From Corallium rubrum (Eukaryota > Cnidaria > Anthozoa > Scleralcyonacea > Coralliidae), in the NCBI GenBank assembly GCA_964035015.1, contig OZ036007.1:9677793-9741792 (forward strand): a DNA stretch of 64,000 bases, given 5' to 3'. Position numbers and translations under genes: made by a program. Position 1 is the stretch's first letter; each line of letters starts with the position of its first letter. Positions 24,037-35,600 of this stretch are shown in pieces. Below the pieces are notes generated by a model that saw nothing but the letters and a program-made list of their open reading frames with translations, was not told where the DNA came from and searched no databases.

Positions 24037-24052
24037 GGCTCTTTTCAGAGCC
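24037..24052 (+). terminator. Histone mRNA 3' stem-loop and downstream element
   Basis: GGCTCT-TTTC-AGAGCC is the standard 6-bp stem, 4-nt loop hairpin, followed by ACCA, the usual cleavage context. A purine-rich downstream element (GAAAGAAGC, from 24065) that would pair with U7 snRNA follows. This marks a non-polyadenylated, cell-cycle-controlled histone mRNA. An AATAAA also occurs at 24013-24018, between stop codon and stem-loop. Confidence 0.95.
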
Positions 24053-24065
24053 ACCAAATTTAACG

Positions 24066-25160
24066 AAAGAAGCAAACGAGAGTCTCGTATGAAGACTTTA
24101 CCCTTGTCTCCAATCATTTATAAACCGCCAAATTAGTCCCTAATCAATTTGCCGGGTTTTTGCTAAGTTGAAACCCAACAGCAAATATATAATTATTTGA
24201 ACACATTTGGCATTTGGTCTTTATCATAAAGAATGTTTGATTAACAGTAACTGACTGCCTGTGTTTTACAATACCACAATCACATGTATAAGGAGCAACC
24301 AGAATCTATATAAATAATATTTGATGTCCTCGTCCCTCGGTGTTTTTATTTGAAGTTGTGGCAGCCACATTTTACTGTAGTGTACCAAAGTCGGAAAATC
24401 CACCAAAACAAAATGGTATGTGAGCCTGGAAGGTTAGTTCATGCCAATAATGACACGACAGCTTACACAATTACTGTGTGAAAATTAAAAAACCCAACTA
24501 TTCTTGTTAGAGTAACAAAGATGTGAAAATACTAATTCTGATTCCTGGCAATAGCAACAATCATAGTTTACTGTGATGGAAAATGACTGAACCACAGGAT
24601 AGATACTCACTGAACCCATTTCAAACATGGGAATTGTCTCTGTATGACTGTATCTCACTTCTTAGTGTTCAGGCAGAGCACTACATACAGTACTACTAGC
24701 ATTAGCCTGTGTGATGGGCAACACTGGCATAAAGCTAGGTTTCAGATTTAATTTTTAATGGCCCAAGTGTTTGAACACCATTTACTATTTTACTTTCACC
24801 AAAAATTCCTGGTGAAATGACTAAAAATTAAAATTTTAATACTTGTGACCATGGTGGACCGGCGAGTTCAAGGACTATTGGTTTTAGAGAAGATATATTT
24901 ACGAGCAAGCTGAATAAGTGTAGTATGATGTAGTTTGGTACTTTGCAATCCTAACTGATTTCTGATATTTTACGTTATTTTTGAATTTTAAATTTAAATT
25001 TAAAGTTAAATTTAAATTATCTAAAAGATTTAGCATTTGAAAATTAAAATGCCACCAAACCCCTTTGCCCTTGCTTGCTTGCTTGGTCATTGACCAGGTT
25101 GTAAAACCCTCACAATTTCCTGTCACTATTAATAATAAAAAATATATTAATTGTCTCAGA
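24066..25160. other. DNA between H3 and the hAT element
   Basis: No conserved frame was found. At 24413-24415 an ATG is followed at once by a strong donor (ATG|GTATGT). It could be an alternative start exon for NOC3L, splicing to 26689 in phase 0; in that case everything to 26688 is NOC3L intron 1. Confidence 0.4.
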
Positions 25161-26438
25161 CAGGGCCGCATTAACAGATTATGGGGCCCTGGGCAGAGAT
25201 ATGACGGGGCCCCTATATAGGAAAATGTTGGGAAAGGCGGAAATAGGATTTTTGGAAAATAGGTTAAGAATTGTTTAAAACCCAAATATTAGTAACATAG
25301 TAACCCTAATAATAGTAACCCTAATATAACGGGTAGTATATAGTAACCCTATTATAACGACTTTTGATATTTAAGAAATGGTTCATGGTTTGGCGTGCTC
25401 CATCGAGTTTTAGTATACACCCAACCATCGTCTATTACAATTCCTGCATTCTGATTGGCTACTCAACCGTTGTCTATTCGTGATGGACAACGTTTGAGAA
25501 AAATGAAAACAAACCTGAAAAAATATGGCAGTAAACTCTCGTTTTGCAGACGTTTCGGAGGAATTTTTTGAGAGTTTGATAGAAAATTCTATCCCTGAGA
25601 AAACTAAAAACGCCACAAAATATGGCATGAAGATTTTAATGGTAAGGAACGAAATACAAATTAAACCGTATTTTATTAATTAAATCTGCTTTTACTTGCC
25701 GCTCACGAGTGGTTAAATAACACAACATTTTCGTCAGTTCGCACTAGAAAAACTGTATCTTTTAGAGTAGGTACAGGGTGTATACTAAAACAATTAGACA
25801 ACTCGTCCTCGTTGTCTATGCGCGAATAGTCAACTCAGGCTTCGCCTTCGTTGACTATTCGCTCATAGACAACTCGGACTCGTTGTCTAATTGTTAAATG
25901 GATGCACGCGGGAAGTTCGGAGAGCACGAAAAAAGCGTTAAGAGTTGGTCGAGGCATAGCCAAGAACAGCGTTGACGTTGTAAGTGGTCCCATGCATATT
26001 GAAGTTAATTTTATAGCGTCTGTATGTACAGGGTCAATTAATATGTTTCTTTTCCATAGGTTATAAATAGAATATGGCAGAACAACATGTCAACATCTCT
26101 AAATATAAGAGCCGCCATGTTTCCGGTTTACTGCTTCCGGCGGTCTCCAAGTGTAGTTCCCAGACCCTTCTCGAGCGAAATAAAGCAAATTTCATTATCT
26201 TGTGTGTCGGGAAGGAAAGTTGTACAGCACATATATCGTTGCAATTTTCACGAGACTATTTAATCGGCACATTATATTCAGTATGTACATTGTGCAGATA
26301 CTAAAAACTCAAAATCCAAATATTCTTTAAGTCGTTTCACAATTAATAAACTTTTTTTTTTCTCATTGGGCCGGGGGCCCCCGCTCACGCGGGGCCCTGG
26401 GCAGCTGCCCCTTTTGTCCATAGGATAAAGCGGCCCTG
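25161..26438. mobile_element. hAT-type element with perfect 8-bp duplication
   Basis: Begins CAGGGCCGCATTAAC and ends TAAAGCGGCCCTG. Both sides are flanked by GTCTCAGA (25153-25160 and 26439-26446), a perfect 8-bp target-site duplication as hAT transposases make. Inner arms share ggggccctgggcag. No transposase frame survives. A second TIR element is nested inside. Confidence 0.9.
25407..25791 (+). mobile_element. Nested TIR element carrying a Crypton-like first exon
   Basis: Perfect 16-bp inverted ends (GTTTTAGTATACACCC and its inverse). Inside, 25525-25641 is an ATG-started open stretch of 39 codons ending at a splice donor (ATG|GTAAGG). Its sequence (ADVSEEFFESLIENSIPEKT, then KNATKYGMKIL) resembles the N-terminal start of the tyrosine-recombinase-like domain found in Crypton transposons and the ZMYM/QRICH1/KCTD1 proteins. 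Just outside, 25791-25895 is a further palindrome (caattagacaactcg). The rest of the coding region is absent. Confidence 0.55.
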
Positions 26439-26605
26439 GTCTCAGATATATATGAAAAGAATTGAACAAAAAACAAAAACTTTCCCAAGAGCTAAAAGGC
26501 GTGTAAAAATGTGGAGACTGGGAATGACCAAAATGGCGGCCAACATGAACAGATGAACTCACGTGTAATTTTTGATGTGTGATTACAAGTTGAACTGATA
26601 GTGAC

Positions 26606-29600
26606 ATGGTGGGTTCTTTTTAGATAATAACAATTGTAAGATCTAATATTTAAAGTATAAGTTACCATTTTTAATTTCTACACTACAGGGAAAGAAAGGT
26701 AGACCTAAACCCAGACCCAAACAAAGTGGAAAGAAACGTGCAAAAGGGAAACGCACAGTTGCTGGTAGATTAAATGGATTGAAGACATCGCGAAAAGACA
26801 TTGAGGATAAGTACAAAGCGAATCCATCAGATTATGAGCCAGTTAGGAAAGATGATTCTGATGAAGATGTGGAGTTGGAAGAACAGGGAGATCTTGAAGT
26901 GCTTCATCAGCCTCAAATAGACTTCAAGTTTTTAACAGCAGTTAATCTACAGTAAGCTTAAGTTTTAAATGCTGAATTTATAGCTAAAATGCAGAAGATA
27001 ATCCAAGTTTTGACACTTAGGTTGGAGTTACTGACTACCTATATACCCTGGGGATATACAGTATAATGCACAAGGTGTAACCATACCTACCAAGTCTCAC
27101 GCCTTGTGCATGTGACACACGCCTCAGCATTAATTCTCACGCTCACACACAGGACATAAGTGATCTCACACCTCAGTTTTGTTTGTAGAGCTCCGTGCTG
27201 GTATTTAATACTTAATGCTTGAAATCCTGCTAAAAGCGAATTAAATCTTATTTGTAATCCCCAAATGTGTACAATCTCTTGGGAAAATTAAAATTTAAAT
27301 GTGACCGCAGGTTTCCCGAGTCAATGAGTCGCGCGTATGCCTCGCAGAGGCTTGCTGCAGTCTGAGGACAAGACTTTCATGCACGCGGTGGCCATAAAAA
27401 ACAGGGGCTCAGCTCTGAATGAGATTTACACAAAAAAATATGGCTGACATGGACTCGGAGGAATGCGCTATTAAAATCATGTTTTTTAAAATTCTTCACA
27501 AATGTGCTGTCAGAATACGGGAAGTGCCATTTCAGAGATCCAAATTTCATGCAGTATAGGACAAAATGCGCTATTAAAATCATGTTTTAAAACTTTTAAA
27601 ATTCTTCACAAATGAGCTGCCAGAATGCGGGAAATGCTGTTTCAGAGATCCAAATTCCAAAAATTTTCCAGGGGGGGGGCATGCCCCCGGACCCCCCTAG
27701 ATATGCGATCACACACCTGGGTATTACTCAAACTTGGCAGCTATGTGTAACATGTCAGTATAAAGCAGTCTGGTTATAACTTGTCAACCAGACAGACTAC
27801 TAACTTTGCTGTGTGCGCGGAAGATATTCCGCGTGCTATTTTCCCATGTGCTCACACGCACGCATGCAATTATCAAAATAGTGGACGAATAAAATTATAT
27901 CCAAAAAATATGGATTTTTTGGTGGTCATTTTCCCACAATTTGTTATTTTTTGATAATAACTAGGATAAGCCAGGTAGTGGCCCCTTTCCCTCTTCCTAG
28001 TTATTACCAAAAAATAACAAATTATGGAAAATGGCCATTTGGATATAATTTTATTTGTCCACCATTTTGATTTTAGTTGTTCCCAGGCCCCTGCAAATGC
28101 GCATTTTGCTTCACCAGGCACGCATTTTTTTGTCGTGAAAAACATATTCCGTGCATTTTGCTTCACCAGGCACGCATTTTTTTGTTGTGAAAAACGTATT
28201 CTGTACACGGTTAGCAAAGTTAGCAGTCTGGTCAACCAGCTCATATCAGAATGCATTTGCACCACTTGCTCCAGTTTGTTTAGGCAACCTTGCGACAAGT
28301 TTGCAAGTTTGTAACAAATCAACAAGCTTGTCATGGGTTGTTCTACCAATGCTGTAGCATTCAGTTTGCAACAAGTTGCTACAAGCTCAAGGTTCGAATT
28401 AGTTGAGAAAAAATGATGTGCAACTTTTTTTCGAAAATAATTGCACTTGGCCACGCCACGCGATCAATAAGCGAGAGACTGGGGCAAGTCTAATATGGTT
28501 CTGACACTAGGTAACTTTAAATGCATTTTAATCGCTTTCGGACTTGATCAGAAAAGTAGGCGTGCTGGTGCACTGCGTCGGACATGTCGTCGTTTTTCTT
28601 CTTTCGTTTCTCAGGATAATCATGGCCTCCAAATCCAATTCTACGCTTTTTTTTACCATCCCACTGATCAATTGCAGCTGTTGGGTCATATATTCCTTGA
28701 CTGAAGGACCCTCTTTGCTAATCCTTAAGAGACTATCCAACCTGTCTCGAGACATCCTGTTTCGTAGCTGCGGTTTCATTCTCCCCATCGCGGAGAACAT
28801 TTGCTCCACTCAGGGCGCTTATATACTATATAAGTGCCCAGGCTCCACTACAGCATTTAAGATTGGCATAATCAATAGCAGTTCGATAATATGCAGAATG
28901 TTTGAAAATTGCAGTTTACTAGCTGGTGAAGAAAATATGGCAGCCCAAACATCCTGGTATGGAATAGCATTGCTATATGTCTCCAAAATTAACAGCTTCG
29001 GCGAACTCCATTCTGTAAGCATCGTTTCTCTAGATGTTTCTCTAGACAAATTTCTCAACAGTGTTTACTTTGCTGGTACAGCCTTTTGATAAAGAAGCCA
29101 TAGTAAAGCACGGAGTAAAGAGAGCGATTTCGAGATAAAAATAACTTTATCTATGTCAAAGATTCGCGAACACGCTGCTAGATCAAAGCCGATTCAAAGG
29201 GGTTCAAAGCGAAAGCGCTTTTTATAAAATCATAAGACGACAGATTGGCAATGCATTACCTATAAACGTGGATGGATGCTCATTAGTCCCAAGTCTGATT
29301 TTTTTTTTTTGCACATCGTTTTGAAAAGTGATATGCAATTTTCACTATTTAGGCAAAAATGATGTGCAAATTGCACATTGCACACCGTTAATTCGAACTC
29401 TGTACAAGCTTATTACAAGCTTATTGCAAATACATCTTGTTGACATTAAGCTTTGAAATTTTTACATGTGTATACCTTACTTACCATTTTATTTATTTCT
29501 TTATTTATTGAACTATATTTAAACACGGTAGCCTATCAACTAATTACAAATACAATAAAATCCAAGAGTAAGAAGAAACTATAAAATGTTGATTTTCATA

Positions 29601-32600
29601 GGGCCATGTAGGGCCAACTACTGGAAGGGATGCATTGATTAGATTTAAAACTGATGCAGGTGTACGCCTGGTTTGTTGGTGATTCTAAATAACTATGCGA
29701 ATCGCATGGCCTTTGCACTGGTGATGTTTCATTCAAATTTGTTGTTTCATTCAAAGTTGCCTGGGAAGGAGGCTAGGGTGCAATATTAGGGACCTTAAGA
29801 TACTAAGACGACGACGGCGATTAAAAAGTATTTCAAATTTTAGCATTAAGAAGAAGTCGCGGTTAACTGACTACTGTATTCAATACTTGAAGCTTGTTTT
29901 ATAATTTTCAATTAGTGTTAAAACGGTTGCAGTGTCTGTGTTAAGGCAATTTCAGACAACAGTTCTCATCACCCCATGAGTCAACATCATCCTGAAGATG
30001 TGAAAATGCTCTGCGTGGTGTTGAATGCAGAGTGAGGATGGTGTCAGATTACTCTTGGGACTAAAAATTATTCATTATCTTTGTTTTGCAAGAAGAATGC
30101 TTTTGTTTGAAGGATGTCATCCTCGAAGTTGCCGTCGTAGATCTTAAGGTCCCTATTGAATTTTTGGAACTCATACGGCTGTTTCAGACTCAGGAACTGA
30201 AGTTTGTGTGACTTTTTTTCAGACAAAATGGTATTCTCTTTTGGACTAAAAAATACTCTGTGTCACTTAAAAATTACCAACATCATAAAAGATTAGATAT
30301 GTGATAAGCTTCTCTTTAAAGAAAATGTGATTTATCCCAGACTAAGAATGATCAAAATGATTTCATTCCAGAGGTGAGTCTAAGTCCAACAAAAAGAAGA
30401 GGAAAGCCACAGAAAATATTGAGGAAGCTTATGAAAAATGGCCCAGGTTAGCTGGGGAAGTGTGGAAACCTGGAAATCATATCTTGTTGCCATTGAAAGA
30501 TAAAAGTGGAGTAATACAGCAAAATACCAAAATTTTAGAGAAAGGTACATGTAGGAGGTTTTTTATTTAACCCTTTGTGTACATGTAGTTCCAGAAAATA
30601 TCAGGGAGAGGAGTTTGGTAATTAGAATCAATGCTTGATTGGGTCATTCCAGAAAAGATCTGTACCTCCCCCACAGAGGAAATTTATGCCATCCGGGGAG
30701 GGGAGGGGAGGAGGGGAGGGGAGGGGGGTAAATCTACTTCTGATAATAGTAAAATGTACTAGGACATCTGATGGGGGGAGGGGGTCAACTTCACATTTCC
30801 TCTGTGCGGGGAGGTGTGGATGTTTTCTGGAATGACCCATTACCATAAAGGAAATCTGGGATGTTAGTGGTACTAGACAAATTACATTCTACCAGGGCAT
30901 GGTGGGTTATGAATATTTTCTTTTTGATTAGTTATATCCTACTGTTAAAAAACATGTGTGCTCCTGTACTTTACAGCATTATATGAAATAACAAATTCTA
31001 TTTCTATAGCTGATTCCAATAGTCTTGTCAAAGAGACAGAAATCTCTCCAACCAACAACCATGAGACTATTCCAAGCCAACCTGAAGTAAATGGCAGTTT
31101 AGCTGAAACAGATATTGCCATGGCTACTTTATCTGCAGTAGACCTGCTTAAAATCAGACAAGAAAAAATTGAAGCCAAGAAAATTCTAATCACCAATCTC
31201 GTGTCTGCCATTTTAGAGGATCCAAATGCCAATGTTAGTGAATGAAATTTTATAATACATGTACATTTATGCCATGTTACTGTAAAAGAATGTATAATAT
31301 ATTACTGTATTTGTAATGATTATATATTGCAGGTAGAAAAACTGAATGAGATGAATAAGTTATGTGAGGAAAAAGATTCAGATGTCTCTGTAACAGTTCG
31401 CAAGTTAGCTATTGTATCCCAACTAGAAATATTTAAAGATATTATTCCAGGGTTAGTAGTGACTTAGAGTACATGTAAATTAATACATCAGTACATGTCA
31501 ATTTGACAGTTGTTTTATAATGGTATAAATACAGCTAAATTTTTAGCTCAAAGATGAATGAAATTGAATTGATTAGAAATTAATGTCCTGTCTAGATACC
31601 ATGTTCGATCATTATCAGAATCAGAGAAAAGTGCCAAGGTATGCTAGCTACTGTATTTTAAAAGAAACTTTATATTTACTGTAATGTAATGTACTGTACT
31701 GTACTGTACTGTACTGTACTGTACTGTACTGTACTGTACTGTACTGTACTGCACTGTACTGAATTTTACTGTGCTTGTAGCACAATAGAAATGTATGTTC
31801 CATTACACTGCTGATTAATTTTGTTTTGTATTTCCAGGTTTCAAAAGATGTTAAGAAAATCCGAAAATTTGAAGGAGGACTGTTGAATGGCTATCAAAGA
31901 TACCTTGAAATTCTTGAACGAACTATAAAAGGTTAGGTCAGTAGTATAGTGCCTTTCTGTGTGCTTTGGGAAAGAAATTTTTATTTTTAACATTGCTCTC
32001 ATTCTAATTTAATTACTGTTTAGAAAAGAAAATATACAAAAGGTCTCGACGATTTATGCAAAAGGTGATAAAAACAGAGACTACAGTATATCATATAAAA
32101 ATGTCATACCTGGCTGTACATGATATGTAAATGAAAATACTGCAAAATTTATTGAAAACTGACGTGATAGCTGAGTTAAAAACACTTTGAGGTGCATTCA
32201 CAGCATCTGGGGAGTTTTGAACTATTTGTTATCTAATTGTTTCGTTTTCTTTAGGGCTTACCAATGATAGCATTGAAAAGTCTTTGTGATCTTCTTAAAA
32301 CTGTGCCACACTTTAACTATCGTACCAATATAATGACAGTGTTGGTGCCAAGAATGAACGACGAATCTGCTAATGGAGAGGTGAGCTACTGTATTTATTA
32401 AAAACCTTGCACACATCTTATTTTTTCTTGTTCTGAGTATTTTGTTGCTGAGAATCTGAGGTTAAATTTCATTCTCAGACTCAGTCTTATTTTGTTCTTG
32501 TGTGTCAAGGTTTCAAAATTGTGTTGTCAAACAATTCAGTCTATTTTCAAGTCGGATTTTGTTGGAGAAATTTCTCTTGAGGTGAGAAAAGCAGAATGCT

Positions 32601-35600
32601 AAAATTCAATGTACAACTTTTATCTCATTAAGGAAAATGTTTTCTGAGAATGTTAATAGCGTTACAATTTTTTTCTTGCTTAAAAACAGATCGTTCATCT
32701 CATTAGTAAATTAGTGAAAAGTCAGTCATTCAAAGTTCAACCTTGTGTGAGTATGATCACCGCCAAATACGGATACATATACATTTGCAGCATCTGACTT
32801 GCAACAATATTGTTCCCACGACAGTAATTGCACGAAAATCTCAATACTTATATATTAATAAATACAGTTGTGTAATATGAATGTCAAAGTAAAAGTGACA
32901 AAGCCTAATAAATAGAAAAGAATAAATAATTGTTTTAGGTACTAGAGACTTTTTTATCTCTACGTTTGCAAGATGCCGATCTGAGCAAGAAAGACAAAGA
33001 TTCTGTACCAGAAAAACCAAAATACAAAAACAAGTTAGATAAAGCAAACAAGAAAAAGATGTCGAAAAACGATAGGAAGGTTAGTTTTGCTTATTTTGAC
33101 TGTCGTATATAGTGTCGTTAATAATTTTTACAAGTGAGCGAAGCGTATATGAGAAGTATTTCATCGATATCTATATATAATGAATAAATATTTACTAACT
33201 TCAGATTTCTCGTTTTTTTCTAGAGGCAGAAAGAGTTGAAGAAGATTGAGCACGAGTTACAAGAAGCAGAAGCGGTGGAAGGAAAAGCAAAATCTAAAAA
33301 ACTGGTACAGTATGTTTTTATAATAAACACTATCAGTCCATTCATCCATCCATCTATTCATCCATTCATTCGTCTATTCATTAATTGTTCATCCGTTGGC
33401 GTTCGTCTTTCCGTTTGTTTGTTTGTTTGTTTGTTTGTTTGTTTGTTTGTTTGTTTGTTTGTTTGTTTGTTTGTTTGTTTGTTCGTTCGTTCGTTCGTTC
33501 GTTCGTTCGTTCGTTCGTTCGTTCGTTCGTTCGTTCGTTCGTTCGTTCGTTCGTTCGTTCGTTCGTTCGTTCGTTCGTTCGTTCGTTCGTTCGTTCGTTC
33601 GTTCGTTCGTTCGTTCGTTCGTTCGTTCGTTCGTTCGTTCGTTCGTTCGTTCGTTCGTTCGTTCGTTCGTTCGTTCGTTCGTTCGTTCGTTCGTTCGTTC
33701 GTTCGTTCGTTCGTTCGTTCGTTCGTTCGTTCGTTCGTTCGTTCGTTCGTTCGTTCGTTCGTTCGTTCGTTCGTTCGTTCGTTCGTTCGTTCGTTCGTTC
33801 GTTCGTTCGTTCGTTCGTTCGTTCGTTCGTTCGTTCGTTCGTTCGTTCGTTCGTTCGTTCGTTTGTTTGTTTGTTTGTTTGTTCGTCCGTCCGTTTGTTC
33901 ATTCATTTGTCTAGTTCTAACCTCTCGTTATTCTTTTTTTCTCCAGCAAACAGAAATCATAAAGCTTGTGTTTTTCATTTACTTTCGAGTTTTAAAGACG
34001 TCCGGAGCAGGTCGATTGCTTGCTCCAGTCTTGGCTGGTTTATCAAAGTACACTCATCTAATCAATGTTGATTTCTTTGCTGATCTTATGTCCGTCTTAC
34101 AAACTTTAGTAAATTCCGAGGTACGCTTTGTATACTAAAAGAGCAATATTTGTCTATTTTCTATAAAATACTTCTAAGAAAACATTTTTCTATTTTCAGG
34201 AAATACTTGCGAGTGATAAATTGCATTGTATATTGACTGCATTCAAGATTCTCTCAGGACAAGGCAAGCTTTATATAATTCGAAGAACATTTACACTAAA
34301 TCCTCATATCCGAGCTAGCATATGATGTAATTTATCATACACGAGGAGGAGTGTTTCATCAGGACATCCAAACACCGAGACGTTTGTTGACGAGAAATTT
34401 ATTTTTTATTTTATTTATTTATTAACTTTGCCATGATTGCCATATTGCAAACATAAATACAGACATTGAGACAACAGGCTGGGCAACCGCAACAGCTAAT
34501 GCCAATTACTGCGGCCCCGAAACAGATAGAAAGACTTTACGAATTACAAAGTCTAAAAAATACAATGTACAAGATAAACAATAAAGGATAGGCGACACAG
34601 TACACATAGTCTAATAACAACACGATGGTAGGATGTTCGTAAGATTCCTCGCTCAATTACATTTAACACACAGTTTTCGAAGTACGTGGATCTTCTACGT
34701 TATATGTAATTTCTTCCTCCGATATCCAATCAGACACGGTACTGATTTCCTTTGCGTTTTCCTCATGAATTATTAATGAGTTTGAGATATCTCTCTCTTC
34801 TCTTAACTTAATATGGTTTATTGTGTTGTATATAATACAGTAGGGTTTGTCAGATGCATGTAACAATTATACTTCTGGCATTTTTCGTTCAATTCTGTGT
34901 AGGAGAAGCTTTGAATATTGATCCTCAAGCATTCTATAGTCACTTATATTCTACTCTATTGAGTATTAATCCAGGTAACACACAATACAAAAATATGTAA
35001 AAATTCTCGCGCCCGTGATTTCTTGGAAACTCTATTTAGCTTTGTGGTGTGCGGGGAGGACGACCCCATTTTTTGAACCATTGTTTTACTGTTATTCATT
35101 TGTGTGTTTTTAGTATCAACAGATAGCGATGTCACTGTTGCTCTCGAATGTTTGGATGTAATGCTGACTAAGAGACGGAAGCAGGTAAAAATATTTTCAA
35201 ATTTGTGGAGGAATAAGAATAGTTTGCAACAGCCTCGCTACCTTTCTTTTCCTGCTAATTTTTTTTTTTTAATATTTAGGTGTCAATTCAGAGACTTCTT
35301 GCATATATCAAACGTTTGTGTACAGTGGCCTTGCAACAGTGTCCGTCAACCTCCCTTGCTTTGCTATCTTTCGCAAGGTTATTTCTACAGGTATTGTACA
35401 AAGTACGCCTCAGGAACGCCAAAACGAGACTAGAACGCTAGCTCTAGGCCATTGCTGGGTAGAAAGTGAAGACAAGGTCGTTCGTCCATCTATTTTGATT
35501 CTCGCCGCACCAGGCCAACGGTATAAATTAAGTGAAACATGATGTTTGTCTGATGATTGCGAATTGAAACACTGTGCCTTCCTTCCTTCATTCATTCCTT

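Noticed and set aside
25290..25345. Repeated agtaaccctaat resembling telomere DNA
   Set aside because: Only three loose copies with irregular spacing inside a hAT element. The C-rich stretch at 54570-54640 is likewise not TTAGGG-type.
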